Notes: generated by a model from the sequence alone, not told the origin. DNA of 64,000 bases from Blastomussa wellsi (GCA_947652115.1 OX393561.1:43978733-44042732), one strand, 5' to 3'. Positions 1-21,290 are shown, counted from the first letter of the stretch. Made by a program: numbers and translations.

Positions 1-2
1 GA

Positions 3-203
3 AGGAAAAGTCTTAGTGCTGCAGAAGAACTGGAGACGCGTCGCATTGCAAAGGCTAGGATTCATGTGGAACGTTTTAATGAACGCCTTAAACAGTTAAA
101 ACTTGTTGGTAGAAAAATACCTTTGTCCTTAGCTCCTCTTGCAACCCAAATGGTAGTAGTTGCTGCATTTCTTGTCAATTTTCAGAAAGTCCTTTGTAAG
201 TAG
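3..203 (+). CDS. DDE-type transposase, C-terminal end (partial)
   Basis: An open frame runs from the window edge to TAG at 201-203 and encodes the last 66 residues of a protein. It contains RIHVERFNERLK, then PLSLAPLATQMVVVAAFLVNF. This is the pattern of the C-terminal end of DDE_Tnp_4 (PIF/Harbinger/ISL2EU-like) transposases, where a basic helix with the last acidic catalytic residue (RxHVER, the E) is followed by a hydrophobic helix near the end. The first two Asp residues and any THAP or HTH domain would lie upstream of the window. It converges on the SAP/YqaJ gene at 1751-5330. Family assignment is by motif only. Confidence 0.68.
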   Translation, partial: RKSLSAAEELETRRIAKARIHVERFNERLKQLKLVGRKIPLSLAPLATQMVVVAAFLVNFQKVLCK

Positions 204-255
204 ACATTTGATTTAAAACCCATTGTTTGAATACCGATTTAATTTTATATACTTA

Positions 256-584
256 GGGGGTGATTACATGGCGAATTTCAGCCCGGTTAGCCAGGCTAAG
301 ATTTCAGCCCGGGTTCTGAAAGAGGTCCTCTTGAAATGAAAGTGGCGATTACATGGAGAAGGTTTCTGCCCGGGCTGAAAATATCCAGCCCGGGCTGTAA
401 GGCTGAAATACCTCATGTAATAGAAGTAAAATTTCAGCCGGGGTTGAAACTTGAGTTTGGGCAGGCGTAGTGATGGAATATTCAAAGAAACAAAATGGCA
501 GTAATGGATAAATTGGGCTGAAACTCGCCATGTAATTGCAACAAAATTTCAGCCCGGGCTGAAATTTGCCATGTAATCACCCCC
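256..584. mobile_element. Harbinger-like MITE with TTA target duplication
   Basis: The ends form a terminal inverted repeat starting GGGGGTGATTACATGGC at 256 and ending with its complement at 584. Both ends are flanked by TTA (253-255 and 585-587), the 3-bp TWA duplication expected of PIF/Harbinger elements. The interior repeats the motifs GATTACATGG and CAGCCCGGGCTGAAA several times, so the whole unit can fold back. No coding capacity is evident. It lies between the transposase tail and the convergent YqaJ gene. Confidence 0.72.
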
Positions 585-1750
585 TTAAACCCCAAGGGAG
601 GGGGGTCTGGAGTTCATTGGGTATGTGCATTATTATATAGTTTATTTGGTGGCCAGAACAGGAGTGGGTTGTTCAAAAGCTCATTAACACTAACCCAGGG
701 TTAAAAGTTGATTATGTGTTCAATTTCTCTTGTGTATAAGTGAATTTACTGCTTATGTATTCTTGACTTTGAGATTTGTCAATATTATTAAACACTGGAG
801 GGCAAAAAATATGTTCAGCAAAAGTCACTAAAAGGTTGAAAAAACGAAGAAGTAAATTTACATTAATCTTGGATTAGCCGAATCGTGCTTTGAACAACCC
901 AGCCCAGAAAGTTAGCTGAAAACTGCAGGTGTAATATCTGGTAATTAATGTTAAGTAATAAAGATCCAGATATATAAGTTTAAAATTCATGATTTGTGCA
1001 AATTCTGTCTTATGGTATTTATATTTTGGACAAATTTTACTTTATAATATAAGATAATATCTACACTTTCAATCAATGTTTCCCTCTCATCCTCATCCCA
1101 TGACCAAAACAATGAAATGCTCATATTGATATTATTGTTCCTCTATGAAATTAAATTCAAGCTTTCTAAGCAGCCCTTGGTTTATTTACCCACAACAACA
1201 GTTGCATGCTTGTCTCAGTTTGAATGTTGTAAAATTTAACAACCAGCACTGGACAGACAACACCACTGTGGCTCCTGACCAATGGGCAAGTGGAAGAATG
1301 AAAAGTTACATGCTTGTCAAGAAAATCTGCATGTCCAAAATAATGAGACAGCACTTAAATATAAAGCCTTGTTAATACAATGTAAATTATATCTCGGGGC
1401 TGAGCTAACCAAAATTGCAAGTGATTCCATTTTGCACCCTATGTCTACATATAAATTCTCCCGAATGATCTCTGTGCATTTGTTAGTTCTGAGAATACGT
1501 CAAAAGGTTCCAGAAAACATCCATACCCACCGACAAGGAAGGTCACTGGAAATTCCAAGGGGGGGGGGTCTCATCAGTCAAAATTTATTAGGGAAAGTGT
1601 GAAGCTAATTGGAAATTCCAGAGGTGTGGGGGTGTGGTTGAAGGTTTCAAATAAAAAAAAAACCTGCCATGGGGGGAGGTGTGGATATTTTCTGGAGCCA
1701 CACATTTTGAGTTCTGGAAGACTTAAAATTAAATGGTAAAAATGTTTTAT
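585..1750. other. Intergenic, no gene recognised
   Basis: This AT-rich stretch has only short open frames without recognisable domains. Positions 1500-1700 hold a G-rich repeat (GGAAATTCCAGAGG followed by G tracts, beside CATCCATACCC) that recurs in similar form near 32330-32460, so it is probably dispersed repeat sequence. Confidence 0.5.
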
Positions 1751-4700
1751 CTAACCACAATACACTAAATAGCTTAATGAAAAACCCAGTGGCTCAAGAA
1801 ACATGGTTGGAGAAAATAAGATTCCAGAGCCTTTCTTTCTATACTCCCTTAGGCCATCATACAGGCACCAGTTCCCCTTGAAATAAAAGATACAAATGTA
1901 ATGACCACCATTCCAAAGTGTTGCACCATACAAATTAAAACTGTTTCCAAATACCGAAATTACAGGTGGCGTATTTGACAGCTTAAGAAAACCTCCCCGG
2001 CTGAGAAGGTCAACTGAAAACACAAGAAATGATTTAAAATTCAACATTGAACGTGGGCTGCTCGCCCTTACACCTGCACAATGCCATGACATGTTTGCAT
2101 CACCATTTTCATCTATAGTGACATCTTCCACAAATGGGGTTCCTTCTGCAGGCTGGCTTGCAAATTTCCTTCCGCAGTGTGAATCTGGTGGAATCAGCCA
2201 GTCATCAATAGCATCCATAACCACATTGTTGTGGATTTGCTGGGAGGGCTGTGGCAATATCACTGAAAAAGACTGGATTGTGTGGACTTCCAATGGACAG
2301 GTATTGAAGCAGCAGGTTGTTGTGAGAGTGCTTGTTAGGTAGGGACGTAGCAGCATTAAAAAGAAGTCGCCTTCATTACCGTACAAGTCCAAGGTTCCAG
2401 CCACAACTGCGAATAACAAATCATCAATAAAAAAAAGTTCTAAGTAAAAGTTATGTGTTTATAATTTTGAAAAGCACCCCTTCCCTAAGCCATCATTTTG
2501 CTCAAAGTGAGAAAGTAAGTGTTAATGTAAGCTTAAGGGAGGGATAGGTCGGCAGTTTGTTATCATAGCAGCAGTGATTATAAATAAACCTATAAAAAGT
2601 GACCTCTGTGTGTGATTAATATATCTTTATGATAATTTATAACAATGTATTTCACAAGCGCCTGCTGGATATGAGAGGGTAGAGACATATATCCAACAAG
2701 ATGAATATATCACTTAGTTGGCTATAACTATCTGATACCCAACAAGTGCGACTGGAATAATTGTTTTTTTTTTAATCAAACAGCCACAGAAATGCCTCAA
2801 AGTTGGCTACAATCATTACAAAAAAAGATACGCAAACCCAACATATTATTTTGCAATGGTATATGTCCATTGCCTGCCAACCAATCAAAATTAGCATTGG
2901 TAATATACCATAAGTAGCCTTTAATAATAAAAACTATCTATTACATAAAGCATACAACAATGTACCTTGATGCTGTTGCGGTAAAGACTGCAATATGAGT
3001 AACTTGGCATCCGCATAAAGGCCATCATCTATAAGCCTCAGTGCTGTCGCTATCGTGTGGCCTGACTCTGGAAGGTCCTGGAGCTTCACCTTGTATGATT
3101 TTACAAGAGCCTGGAAAATCATTAGCCAATTATCTAATGGACAAGTATTGGTGAGTGTAATTCCATTACTTGTCAGTCCACCCCATGGGAAAATAGTCAG
3201 TTCCTGGTCTTGTTTACTAGCAGTTGTAGGGTTACAAGATGTTTTGGTAACTGATAGAAGAAGAGCTTCTGCGGCATCCATTTCCCCTTGAGTGTACAAG
3301 CTGTCAGCCAAGAAGGACTCTTTGGACTCACTGGGAGGCGTGGCAAGATCCATCCTATCAGCAGACAGTTGTTCCTGATCAGGGGGCATATCTGTTTCCA
3401 GGCAGTCAACAGGTGACGGTAAAGAAGTGCAAGTGGTAGGGTCCTCATGATCAGGTGTCAAGCCATCAACAGGCGATGCAGATAGAGGAGGTTCAAGTGG
3501 ATCTAACCTTTCAACAGCCTCTGCTAAAATCAGTGGCAAGAGATCCCTGGGGACACGCATTTCAAAAATCTCTGGGGCAATAACACGAGTCCACAAAGCT
3601 GTTAGATTGTGCAAAATCTTCTCAATGAGTACTTCATCTCTTGGGATCCTTTCCACTGAGTCAGGACCACTAGCAGCATGTAAAATAAAATCACAGTACT
3701 TTCTACCAGTCACAAGCAGGATCTGCTGACATTGGTAGTAATACGAATGGGAACGCTTTAAAACACACTTTCCATTCTCCACTTTAAAGCATTGCCTGCT
3801 AAGAACACTCTTAGGGACTTGGGATGTAGAAGATGCGATTGTTTCTACACTGTACTGCTTTAAGATTTTAAGTGACTTAATCTCGATAACAGTATCACTG
3901 CCAACCAGGCCATCCGGAGAGCAACCAAGGAATGGGAACTTGGGGTTCACCCAAAATCCTGTTTGAAAGACTTTTGTCTTTGTGGCATTCTCATACTTCA
4001 GTATCGCATCAGGCTCACATTCCAGGCCATACCTCATCCAGTATGACTGAAAGTGCTCTGATTCCAGTCTCCAAATGTTACTAAAAATGAACTTACTGGC
4101 TTCTACAGCTGCATTCGGCTGAGACTCGACAACAAGTTTTCCAACTTTAAAAGCAGACAGACATTTTGATGCAGTTAGCCTGCACCACCGTTCTGAGAAC
4201 CATTTCTCAGATTTACTCTGCTCTGCTGTTCCTGGTATTTGCATCAAGGTTTCAGGCTTCAAGTTTTTGTGCAAGGCACTCACTTGCTCTAACAAGACTC
4301 TTTCTCTGTCACATTCAAGGTCATAATCATTGTAAGTCATTTTTAGCTGAGTTTCCCACATTATGAGTTCTTCGCCCTCAGCTTGAGACAACGCTTGTAC
4401 ATTACAAAGAAAATTGTTTATGTGGTGCACGTTGACGTTTCGATATTTCACTGGTCTCGGATCGAAATCAATCACGTTCAAAGAGGCGTTCTTGTTCTTT
4501 CCAGGGTATTTTGCATCACTAACCCTACGGGGATTTTTGTTTCTTTTCTTGCCCTTGTTCCATGAACATTCTTGGCTTGTGCAAGGTTGTGTTAGCAATG
4601 GCCCGTGCTTTTGAACGTAGTCAAGGACAGAAAATAAAACAGCCACAACATGACTACATCGACCCAAAGAAGAAGCCCGGCATGGTTCGCAGGAGGCATG

Positions 4701-5330
4701 AAGAATAGCGCCACTGTTCGCAGAAAAAACAACAGTGACATTGTGTGGCAGTTCGTTTCTCATCGATGGCCAAACGTGAGCTCTCACAAAATAATGATCG
4801 GCACTTGCCGTGTCCATAATATCGTGCACAAATCCGGAATCCACATATTTTCTCCCATTTTTCATTGGCTTATCGGTCATATGGCCCAGTCCGTCTTCGA
4901 TGTCTTCGGCACCATTAGAAACATTTTGGATAGATTCCAACGCATAATAGTGCACATGTCCATAGTTGAAAAGCGAAGGAATGTTCTGCGACGGAAAAAC
5001 GCGCCAGCCGGTCGAAGGAATAATAGGAACAGAGTTTAAGGGGCAATTTCCTTGTAACTCTGAACTTTCTTTGATAATTTTCGCAGCAAACCATTTACCA
5101 TTGTCGATGCTTGGATCGAGCGTGTGGAGATTTCCGCTCTTCAAGCAGTCGCTTACACGTTTCAGAAGCTCGTCTCGTTTCCCGTTCAATTTCAATCCTC
5201 TACATTTAAGCCATCGTTTTAACTGTTCCACAGTATACTCCTCCGGCTCTCTTTCGAATTTAGACCCAGGAACGCCATCCTCATCCGTTAAAACAGTAAA
5301 ACATTGCTGAGCACTGCTCGCCATTCGCAT
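1751..5330 (-). CDS. SAP-SWIM-YqaJ nuclease fused to USP-like protease, two exons
   Basis: Exon 1 is 5330-2966 and exon 2 is 2406-1751. The donor (CAAG|GTACAT) and acceptor (TTCGCAG|TT) are both phase 1 and give a protein of about 1006 residues. Domains in order: a SAP-like DNA-binding helix pair (about 31-65, EQLKRWLKCRGLKLNG); a SWIM-like Cys/His cluster (about 210-235, CEPC...CSH); a YqaJ-type exonuclease core (about 375-590) with SPDG, EIKS and QCQQILLVTG motifs giving the D, E-x-K and Q residues of the fold; then TNTCPLDNW (about 727), which resembles a USP Cys box, and WNGGHYICIF (about 957), which resembles the USP His box. Cellular role is inferred: DNA-end processing linked to a mobile element, possibly with deubiquitinase activity. 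A CRE palindrome TGACGTCA lies at 5401-5408, about 75 bp upstream of the start. Confidence 0.8.
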
Positions 5331-6190
5331 ACATTTCCCTTACTTCTCTTACAGAATTGGACTTTGTTTGTCCGACCCACGACGGGGGTCTGAAATTTCG
5401 TGACGTCATTAGTGCAAAGCGCTATTGTACTACACTATTATACTCTATTTACTACTATCCAAATGCCAAGTATGTGGGTCATGTACTTGAACGAGTATTG
5501 ATATCTCCCTTGACTTTAAAAAAACTCTGTCACTGATCCTCAGTGGATCCTCTACGTCTTGCATTGAATGACTGATTACCTTGGATGACCCTGTGCTAGT
5601 TGTGGAACGCGGAATAAATGTTTCTTCTGGAATTGTGACCTTGTCTCGTAAAGAGTTCAGTTGAGAAGACGATTGTTAAAACGTACAGCTCTTCCGTACC
5701 GAGTTCTTGCACCCAGTTGCCATTGTCGCGCATTGAATCAAAGCAACGAGAACACGAGGCTGTACGGCTGTACGAGCTAACATCCGGCATGGAATCTCAC
5801 GAAGTCTACGCATCATTGACCAAAACAGTGTATCACATACAGTATGAACTGGAAAAGACCGTAATTGCAAACCACAGAGTTAAATTGTAAGCTGATATAA
5901 TGAACCCTGATGCGTTGTAAAACAAAACACTTCGCTTGCAAAACAACCGGATGCCGACCGTTCTAAAGAGTGTTATCACCGCAGACACTTTTTTTCACCG
6001 AAAACCGCGACTGAAATGTTGTAATAACCGCAAACCGCTTAGTGTTATAAAACCGCAATACCGCGAGTTACAATAAAAATTACAGCAAACCGCAAACCCT
6101 TACGCCCCCTCCTTGAAGTTTGAAACCCTAATCATTCAAAGCCTGCCTGATGGCAGATGACACAACATGAGCGCTAGCTGATGACTTGAT

Positions 6191-6254
6191 GTTAGCCTGC
6201 GTGCAGCTGTCTATTTTTCCGCTTTAGGAATACTAGACGGCTGCACGCAGGCTA
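6191..6254. repeat. Short inverted repeat (MITE-like hairpin)
   Basis: Arms of about 22 bp (TAGCCTGCGTGCAGCTGTCT and its near-complement) enclose a 19-bp loop. No target duplication could be defined. Confidence 0.6.
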
Positions 6255-6373
6255 CCTGATGTTTGATATTGCATATAAATATCATATTGCATAACCTGAT
6301 GTTTGATATTGCATAATACACTTATTATTAATTTATGCGTCGCGCTCTTCTTGGTAGTCTATTCGCCATTTTA

Positions 6374-6403
6374 CACGTGGACGTGTACGTACGTGTACAC
6401 GTG
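6374..6403. promoter_or_regulatory. Imperfect palindrome with two E-boxes upstream of the CGL-family gene
   Basis: Two CACGTG boxes (6374-6379 and 6398-6403) bracket a GTGTACGTACGTGTA core, about 120 bp upstream of the ATG at 6521. CACGTG is the core site of bHLH-ZIP and CLOCK/BMAL-type factors. Regulatory use is inference from position and motif. Confidence 0.4.
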
Positions 6404-6520
6404 GTGGGCGTCACAAATCGTCACGCAATCTTTCGTTAAAAATCTCAACAAAAGTTAAATTGTCCATATCGTCCAGTCGTTTGCGGTACTTTCTTGGACC
6501 ACTTCTTGAACAAGGGCGGC

Positions 6521-16315
<9,795 letters not shown>

Positions 16316-18699
16316 TGATGTATTCGGAGAAACTATTAGTGAGTGAAATCCACTGGGCCACAGAGACGACAAAGGATGTAAAAAAAAACGAAAGTTTGAA
16401 AGATTAAACTGATATTAGAATGGGTATTTGATATCATGCTTGCTGAAATGGAGTTACAACCTAAATGTCTCCCGCCCTCCAGGCCCTCTCTTAGTAAGAA
16501 TAGGTCTGCAATGCGTACATACCTAAAAGTGCTCAGCACTGCCAGGTCAGTAACAAGGTCACAGTGGCTGATAATTTCTGAAGCTCCCCCCCCCCCCCCA
16601 ACTTGTCCTCGGCGCCCCCTGGCCAGACAGTCACGATTTGTCTCAGTAGGTGCCGAGCTCAACCAAGCAATTGGTCTAAGCTCATCTATCAATTGTTGTT
16701 TAGTGGGTTTAATCTACTTGGTGTTGTCACTACTTTTAGTTACTCAAGCTAATGATCGATTGAAACAAAAAAGTGAGCCTGGTACGTGAAGGGTCGTCCG
16801 AAATAATGTAAGTTTACTAAATTTCAGCGTTATTGACTAAAACACACATATGCAGTACACTTTAGAAAAGTTGAAATTTAAGAGAGCTTTTTATAGTTTG
16901 GAGGGACGCTGTACCACCAAACAATACAAAGCTCACTTAAATTTCAACTTTTCAAAAGTGTATTATATATTTGCGTTTAAGCCAATAACGCCGAAATTTG
17001 GTGTCTTGTACCCAGTGCCCTGCTCGTTTAGAAAATGGCTAATATCCACGCACTGACACGACTCGTATTTGGCGTTTGTCTTTCCCTGTTACTTGTACGA
17101 GACATACGGGTAGTATCAATTGTTTCGACATGTTTTGGTATTATCTTGAAATTAATCTGGGAAAAAAAGAAATAATTAAGTAAGTAATTAAAGTGTTAGG
17201 GTCCGCGTACGATCCAGCAGAAGCGATGTTGGGCTCCTGGAACAACCCGCATTTAAGTGGATATTTAAGTGGTAAAAATTACGTTCGTTTGAACGTAGTG
17301 AATTAGAACGTAAACCAGACTGCGAGCTTGAGGTTGTCCGTCATTCCAGCAACGGAGATGCGCGCGCAATGGCGTGACGGATCTCAAGTTACTGTCTCTA
17401 CTCTCTTCCCTACAGAGGCTCTCTAATAAGATCCTATTATGCTAGAGGGGGAGCTCGCTTGAGGAGCGGGAGGGCGCGTGTGGTACGATCATCATCATCA
17501 TTTTGTCCTTTTCCCTTTAAGGGAAATGGGGCCTTAGGTACGATGGGAAGGGCGAAATGCCTGCTCCACGGGCTTACTTTTCACCTCTCCCCATTTCCTG
17601 GGGTACAAAAAAAAATGATAGAGGCCTCTGCGGAGGAGAGAGCTCTCTCTCTCAGTGTTTGCGCTGACGACAACACGTCAACGCATTATCCTGTTTTAAA
17701 AAGGGCTTGTAATTTTTTTTCAATATAACCAAACACTACTTGAGTCTTCTTATAATCTTGTCATATAGCAGTATAATTTTAATGAGTTGGTTTGTGAGGT
17801 TTCAAACGAGCTAAAACTAACGCGCACTCAAATTGAAACGGCAGTTGATCAACATTAAGATCCATGACGCCATTCCCCGCGCGCAACTTAGATTGACCAT
17901 ATTGACCAATCAGCTTCTCCATTGCTGGGCTGACGGACATATTCTCTCAAAATGCAAAAGAGTCCGTAGTCGTTTTTACTGTTATCGCTCCCCTCCCGTC
18001 TATATACCACCTTGTTCACGGTGTTTGCCGTGCCCAGTTCTCACGATATAAAACCACTCCTCTGATCCTTAGAGAAAATACCGACAAGTATTCTAGTTAA
18101 CCTGTCGCAAAACAAGAAACGCAATTTTTATTCGTACTAGGCCCTCCAGAGTGATTTATCATTTGCGACCAAGTTTGTGCTGTCTAGCAAAAGAATCGAG
18201 TATGACGACGCTGGTCCGCAAATATCCTGTTCATTTAATTTCGCGTAAATTCGCCAATAGGAACGGAAAAAGCCGATACAGGCGTAAAATGTTTGTAAAT
18301 AATTAAGAGAGTTTCTTTCTATAATGGTTTAAACTCTGAAAACGTTCAGGTCAAATTCACAGGTGACGATCAGAGAGCAAAGAAGACTAAGAAGTCTTGA
18401 GAAGGTTAGAAAGAAAATATAAAATAGGAAAAGAAACACATTCTTATTGACTTATCTTCGCAACTGGACATAGCAATGCTTATATGATATTTTTCATAAC
18501 TGAAAGACTGACTTTTATGTTTTAAAATGAACGATACCTGAACATTGATTGTGGCGACGATTAAAAAAGAAAGAGGACAACTTCTTCGAATAAAATCTAA
18601 TTGCTTTTCAGTAATTGTTTAAAACTTGAAACTGCAGCTCATAACTTTTACTAATAATTTCTGTTTTCATTGAATGTTGTTCATTCTCTAGAACTAATC
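16316..18699. other. Intergenic with a foldback element; no gene recognised
   Basis: Between the CGL-family gene and the Pro-Tyr protein gene lies repeat-rich sequence including a poly-C tract near 16588 and the foldback at 16817-16999. A TATAAAA box at 18047-18053 and an acceptor-like CTCTCTAG at 18684-18691 just before the ATG at 18700 suggest an upstream promoter and 5' UTR intron for the next gene, but the first exon is not defined. Confidence 0.4.
16817..16999. mobile_element. Foldback element, about 75-bp arms
   Basis: The left arm carries AAATTTCAGCGTTATTG and AAGTTGAAATTTAAG; the right arm carries their complements, ending CAATAACGCCGAAATTT. No transposase or clear target duplication was found. 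Confidence 0.6.
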
Positions 18700-20424
18700 A
18701 TGAAGGTGTCATTACTATTAATCGGTTGCCTTTTGGCCACGGTGGCGCTAGTTTCCTTTACTGAAGGAAAAAATGTCAGTCCCTCAAAGGAACAAGAACA
18801 AGAAACGGAAGATCACGTTCCCATCACGCACGAACACGAAGAACACGATGAAGACGAAGAAGGCTCGCTCGATTCCGGGAGTGGCGCGTCGGGTTCTGGT
18901 AGGAGAACCTATTACAGTAAAGCTTTTATCGCATTACTGAAATTTAGATTTAAAACGTTGGGAAATGCGTCAGACATTAAATAAGTCAGAGAAACAAGTT
19001 TTACGATTTCAAAATTCTGAATTAGAAGTTGTAGCTGAAGAAGAACGGAAACAAAGAATCGATGATGAAATCTCACGCAGCGAAACACATAATCAGAGCG
19101 TGATATTAACCACAGCCGTAAAGAGCTTTTAATCTTTCAGAATGAACAACGACGTTAATTCCGACATATCTATCTCTTTTCTTTTCAATGATTTTAAAAT
19201 AGGGAAAGAAGATTATTTTTTATGTTTTTTTTTAATTTACATTTACAACACTTACATTACAACTTACAATAGGGAACGGAGATGAAATCGGTGGCAAAAC
19301 ACCAGCCATAAGGCGTGATGACCTGTTGGGTGGATGCGCTGTAGCAAGGAAGTGTCAGAGTTCTTCCTTAAAACCTCCTTCAATACAGTTAGATTTAAAA
19401 CTGCATGTCATTTTTCACCGGTTTGGTATTAGCGGCCACATGAAAACGCTCGGTTTTCTGAGTTTTTCCAAAACCCTCTCCAGAATAAGATGAAATTTGA
19501 AAACGCCGACCAGGTGGTGTTGTGTGGTAGGCATAGGTAAATTCTGCCTGCAGGATTTCGTGGACAATGAGCACTTTTCGAGGCGAGCAATCTGTTGGCA
19601 GGATGAGGCATTTTCGAGCAGAGTTTGAGCAGATTAACAGAAAATCAGTAACGATAAAGATACGGATAATAGCTGCAACAAACCTTGAAAACAAAATACG
19701 AAACAAGCGGGAAACGGGGCGGACCGAAAATGCTTCTTGTACCGAGCGGAATTCCAGCAGAAGTTAAGTGTTCAAGCACTATTTAGAGAAGAATATGTTA
19801 TTTTTGAGTTGCATTTCCATCAGGCAGAATAAGCCATTTTATGAGTAAAAATAGATTTATCTAATCCTATGTGTGGACGGCCGAAAACGGGAAAAACTGC
19901 TGAAATTTATTCGGGTGAATATGCATGCACTCAAGTTCACCAGAAGGAATGGGACGAAAATCCGTTAATTAATGACAAAAAATTCAACAGGTTTCACCCG
20001 GCCGTTCACTTTAAAGAGGTCGAGAATGTGGAATAGAGGAGATTAACTCTTTTACTTCTTAATTTGTTTGACAGGGGCAAAGGACGCTCAAGGTTATCCC
20101 GCGCCTTATCCGTCGCCATATCCCATGCCTTATCCCGCACCGTATCCACACCCGGCTCCGTATCCCGTTCCATATCCCGCTGGGGCTCGATATCCCGCAC
20201 CATATCCCTCCCCGGTCCCGTATCCCGCACCATATCCCTCCCCGGTCCCGTATCCCGCACCATATCCCTACCCGGCCCCGTATCCCTACCCGGCCCCGTA
20301 TCCCTACCCGGCCCCATATCCCGCGCCCGCGCGAGAAGAGGAGGAAGAGGAGGAAGAAGAAAAGAAGAAGGATAAACCCAAACATAAGAAAACCAGTAGC
20401 GACAAGAAAGAAAATCGACATTGA
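18700..20424 (+). CDS. Secreted Pro-Tyr repeat protein, copy 1, two exons
   Basis: Exon 1 is 18700-18898 and exon 2 is 20075-20424, joined in phase 1 (GTTCTG|GTAGGA to GACAG|GGGCA), giving 182 residues. The start is ATG at 18700; further upstream only a TTG is in frame. Seen: a signal peptide (MKVSLLLIGCLLATVALVSF, cleavage probably after about residue 24), an acidic segment with His (HEHEEHDEDEE) and an SGSGASGSG linker; then about 80 residues of PYP-based repeats (PYPAPYP, PYPSPVPYPA, PYPYPAPY); then a run of Glu followed by Lys-rich sequence. There are no Cys residues. The product is expected outside the cell. Function is unknown; Tyr-Pro repeats suit cross-linking, adhesive or matrix roles, but this is inference. 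AATAAA at 20498-20503 is a fitting poly(A) signal. A paralog follows at 25572. Confidence 0.82.
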
Positions 20425-20497
20425 AAAGAGCTAGGAAACGACGAGAAACTAGCTTAACAATTATATAAAGTCAAGTAGCTTGACAATGATTTATGTA

Positions 20498-20503
20498 AAT
20501 AAA
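20498..20503 (+). promoter_or_regulatory. Poly(A) signal AATAAA of the Pro-Tyr gene copy 1
   Basis: AATAAA lies about 75 bp after the stop codon at 20422-20424. Confidence 0.5.
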
Positions 20504-20547
20504 TTAAGAAATGAAAATATTTGAATATTATTACGTTCAACGGAAAC

Positions 20548-20833
20548 CATTCTCGTCCCCAGAGCCGCTGGTCCCTCTTAGCCGGTTGGACCTGTGCACG
20601 AGGAACAAGTGGCTCTGGGGACACATGATTTGATTCGTTGAAATCAAACAAAGGAAATCCAATCACATCAGCCGTTTTGAAATCCTTTAGCGTTAGCACG
20701 TTTAAAACGGTAGATGTGATTGGACTCCCTTTGTTAGATTTCAGACAATCGAATCATGTGTCCCCAGAGCCACTTGTTCCTCGTGCACAGGTCCAGCCGG
20801 CTAAGAGGGACAAGCGGCTCTGGGACGAGAATG
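20548..20833. mobile_element. Foldback/Mutator-like MITE with 9-bp target duplication
   Basis: AACGGAAAC occurs directly at both sides (20539-20547 and 20834-20842). The element starts CATTCTCGTCCCCAGAGCC and ends with the complement; the arms of about 140 bp pair over nearly their whole length. Related arms occur at 44441-44768 and 61855-62010, sharing GTCCCCAGAGC and GCCGGCTAAGAG words. Confidence 0.8.
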
Positions 20834-21290
20834 AACGGAAACATGGATGATCGGCAATAAATTAACAAGCTACCGTAAAATCCCAAAATCAAAACACCCC
20901 CCACCAAATCTCACATACAATATTCCTTCCCAACTAAGCCTTCCTGAATATAAGTCCACGACTCTTCTTCTTTCGTACACAGAGTATTCTCGTCCCCAGA
21001 CCCCACGATCCTTCTGGTTTGCGCTGGGGATCGAGAACTCTGGCTTAAAGTGGTACTACGATGAAAAACTGTTATTCTTGTTCTCTTTCTCTTTCGATTT
21101 TATGTTTGGCAAGAATGCACCATGCCAATCATTGCGCCTCAATTTTCGAATTAAGTCCGGGTTTTTTTTGAACGACGAAATCTTGTTTAAACTGTCCGCC
21201 ATTACCGGATTCGACTTCAGTCGAGTTGCATGGAGAGAGCTGGATCAAGAGAGAAAATGACGTTATATGCTCACTAGTTTATTTTTGCAA

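Larger units (their letters stand above)
5331..6520. other. Intergenic/promoter region with small foldback repeats
   Basis: Holds the upstream region of the SAP/YqaJ gene (with TGACGTCA at 5401-5408) and of the transsulfuration enzyme gene. Positions 5940-6120 repeat AACCGCAA-type words in low-complexity fashion. Positions 6280-6312 repeat CTGATGTTTGATATTGCATA. No other gene is visible. Confidence 0.5.

Noticed and set aside
1145..1602. Overlapping frames of 76-106 codons
   Set aside because: No domain, start context or splice logic; partly within G-rich repeat sequence and matched by equally long antisense frames.
20006..20421. Antisense and shifted frames over the Pro-Tyr repeats (GPGRDTGPGRD and similar)
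   Set aside because: By-products of the repetitive exon. The PYP frame alone continues a signal-peptide exon in phase.
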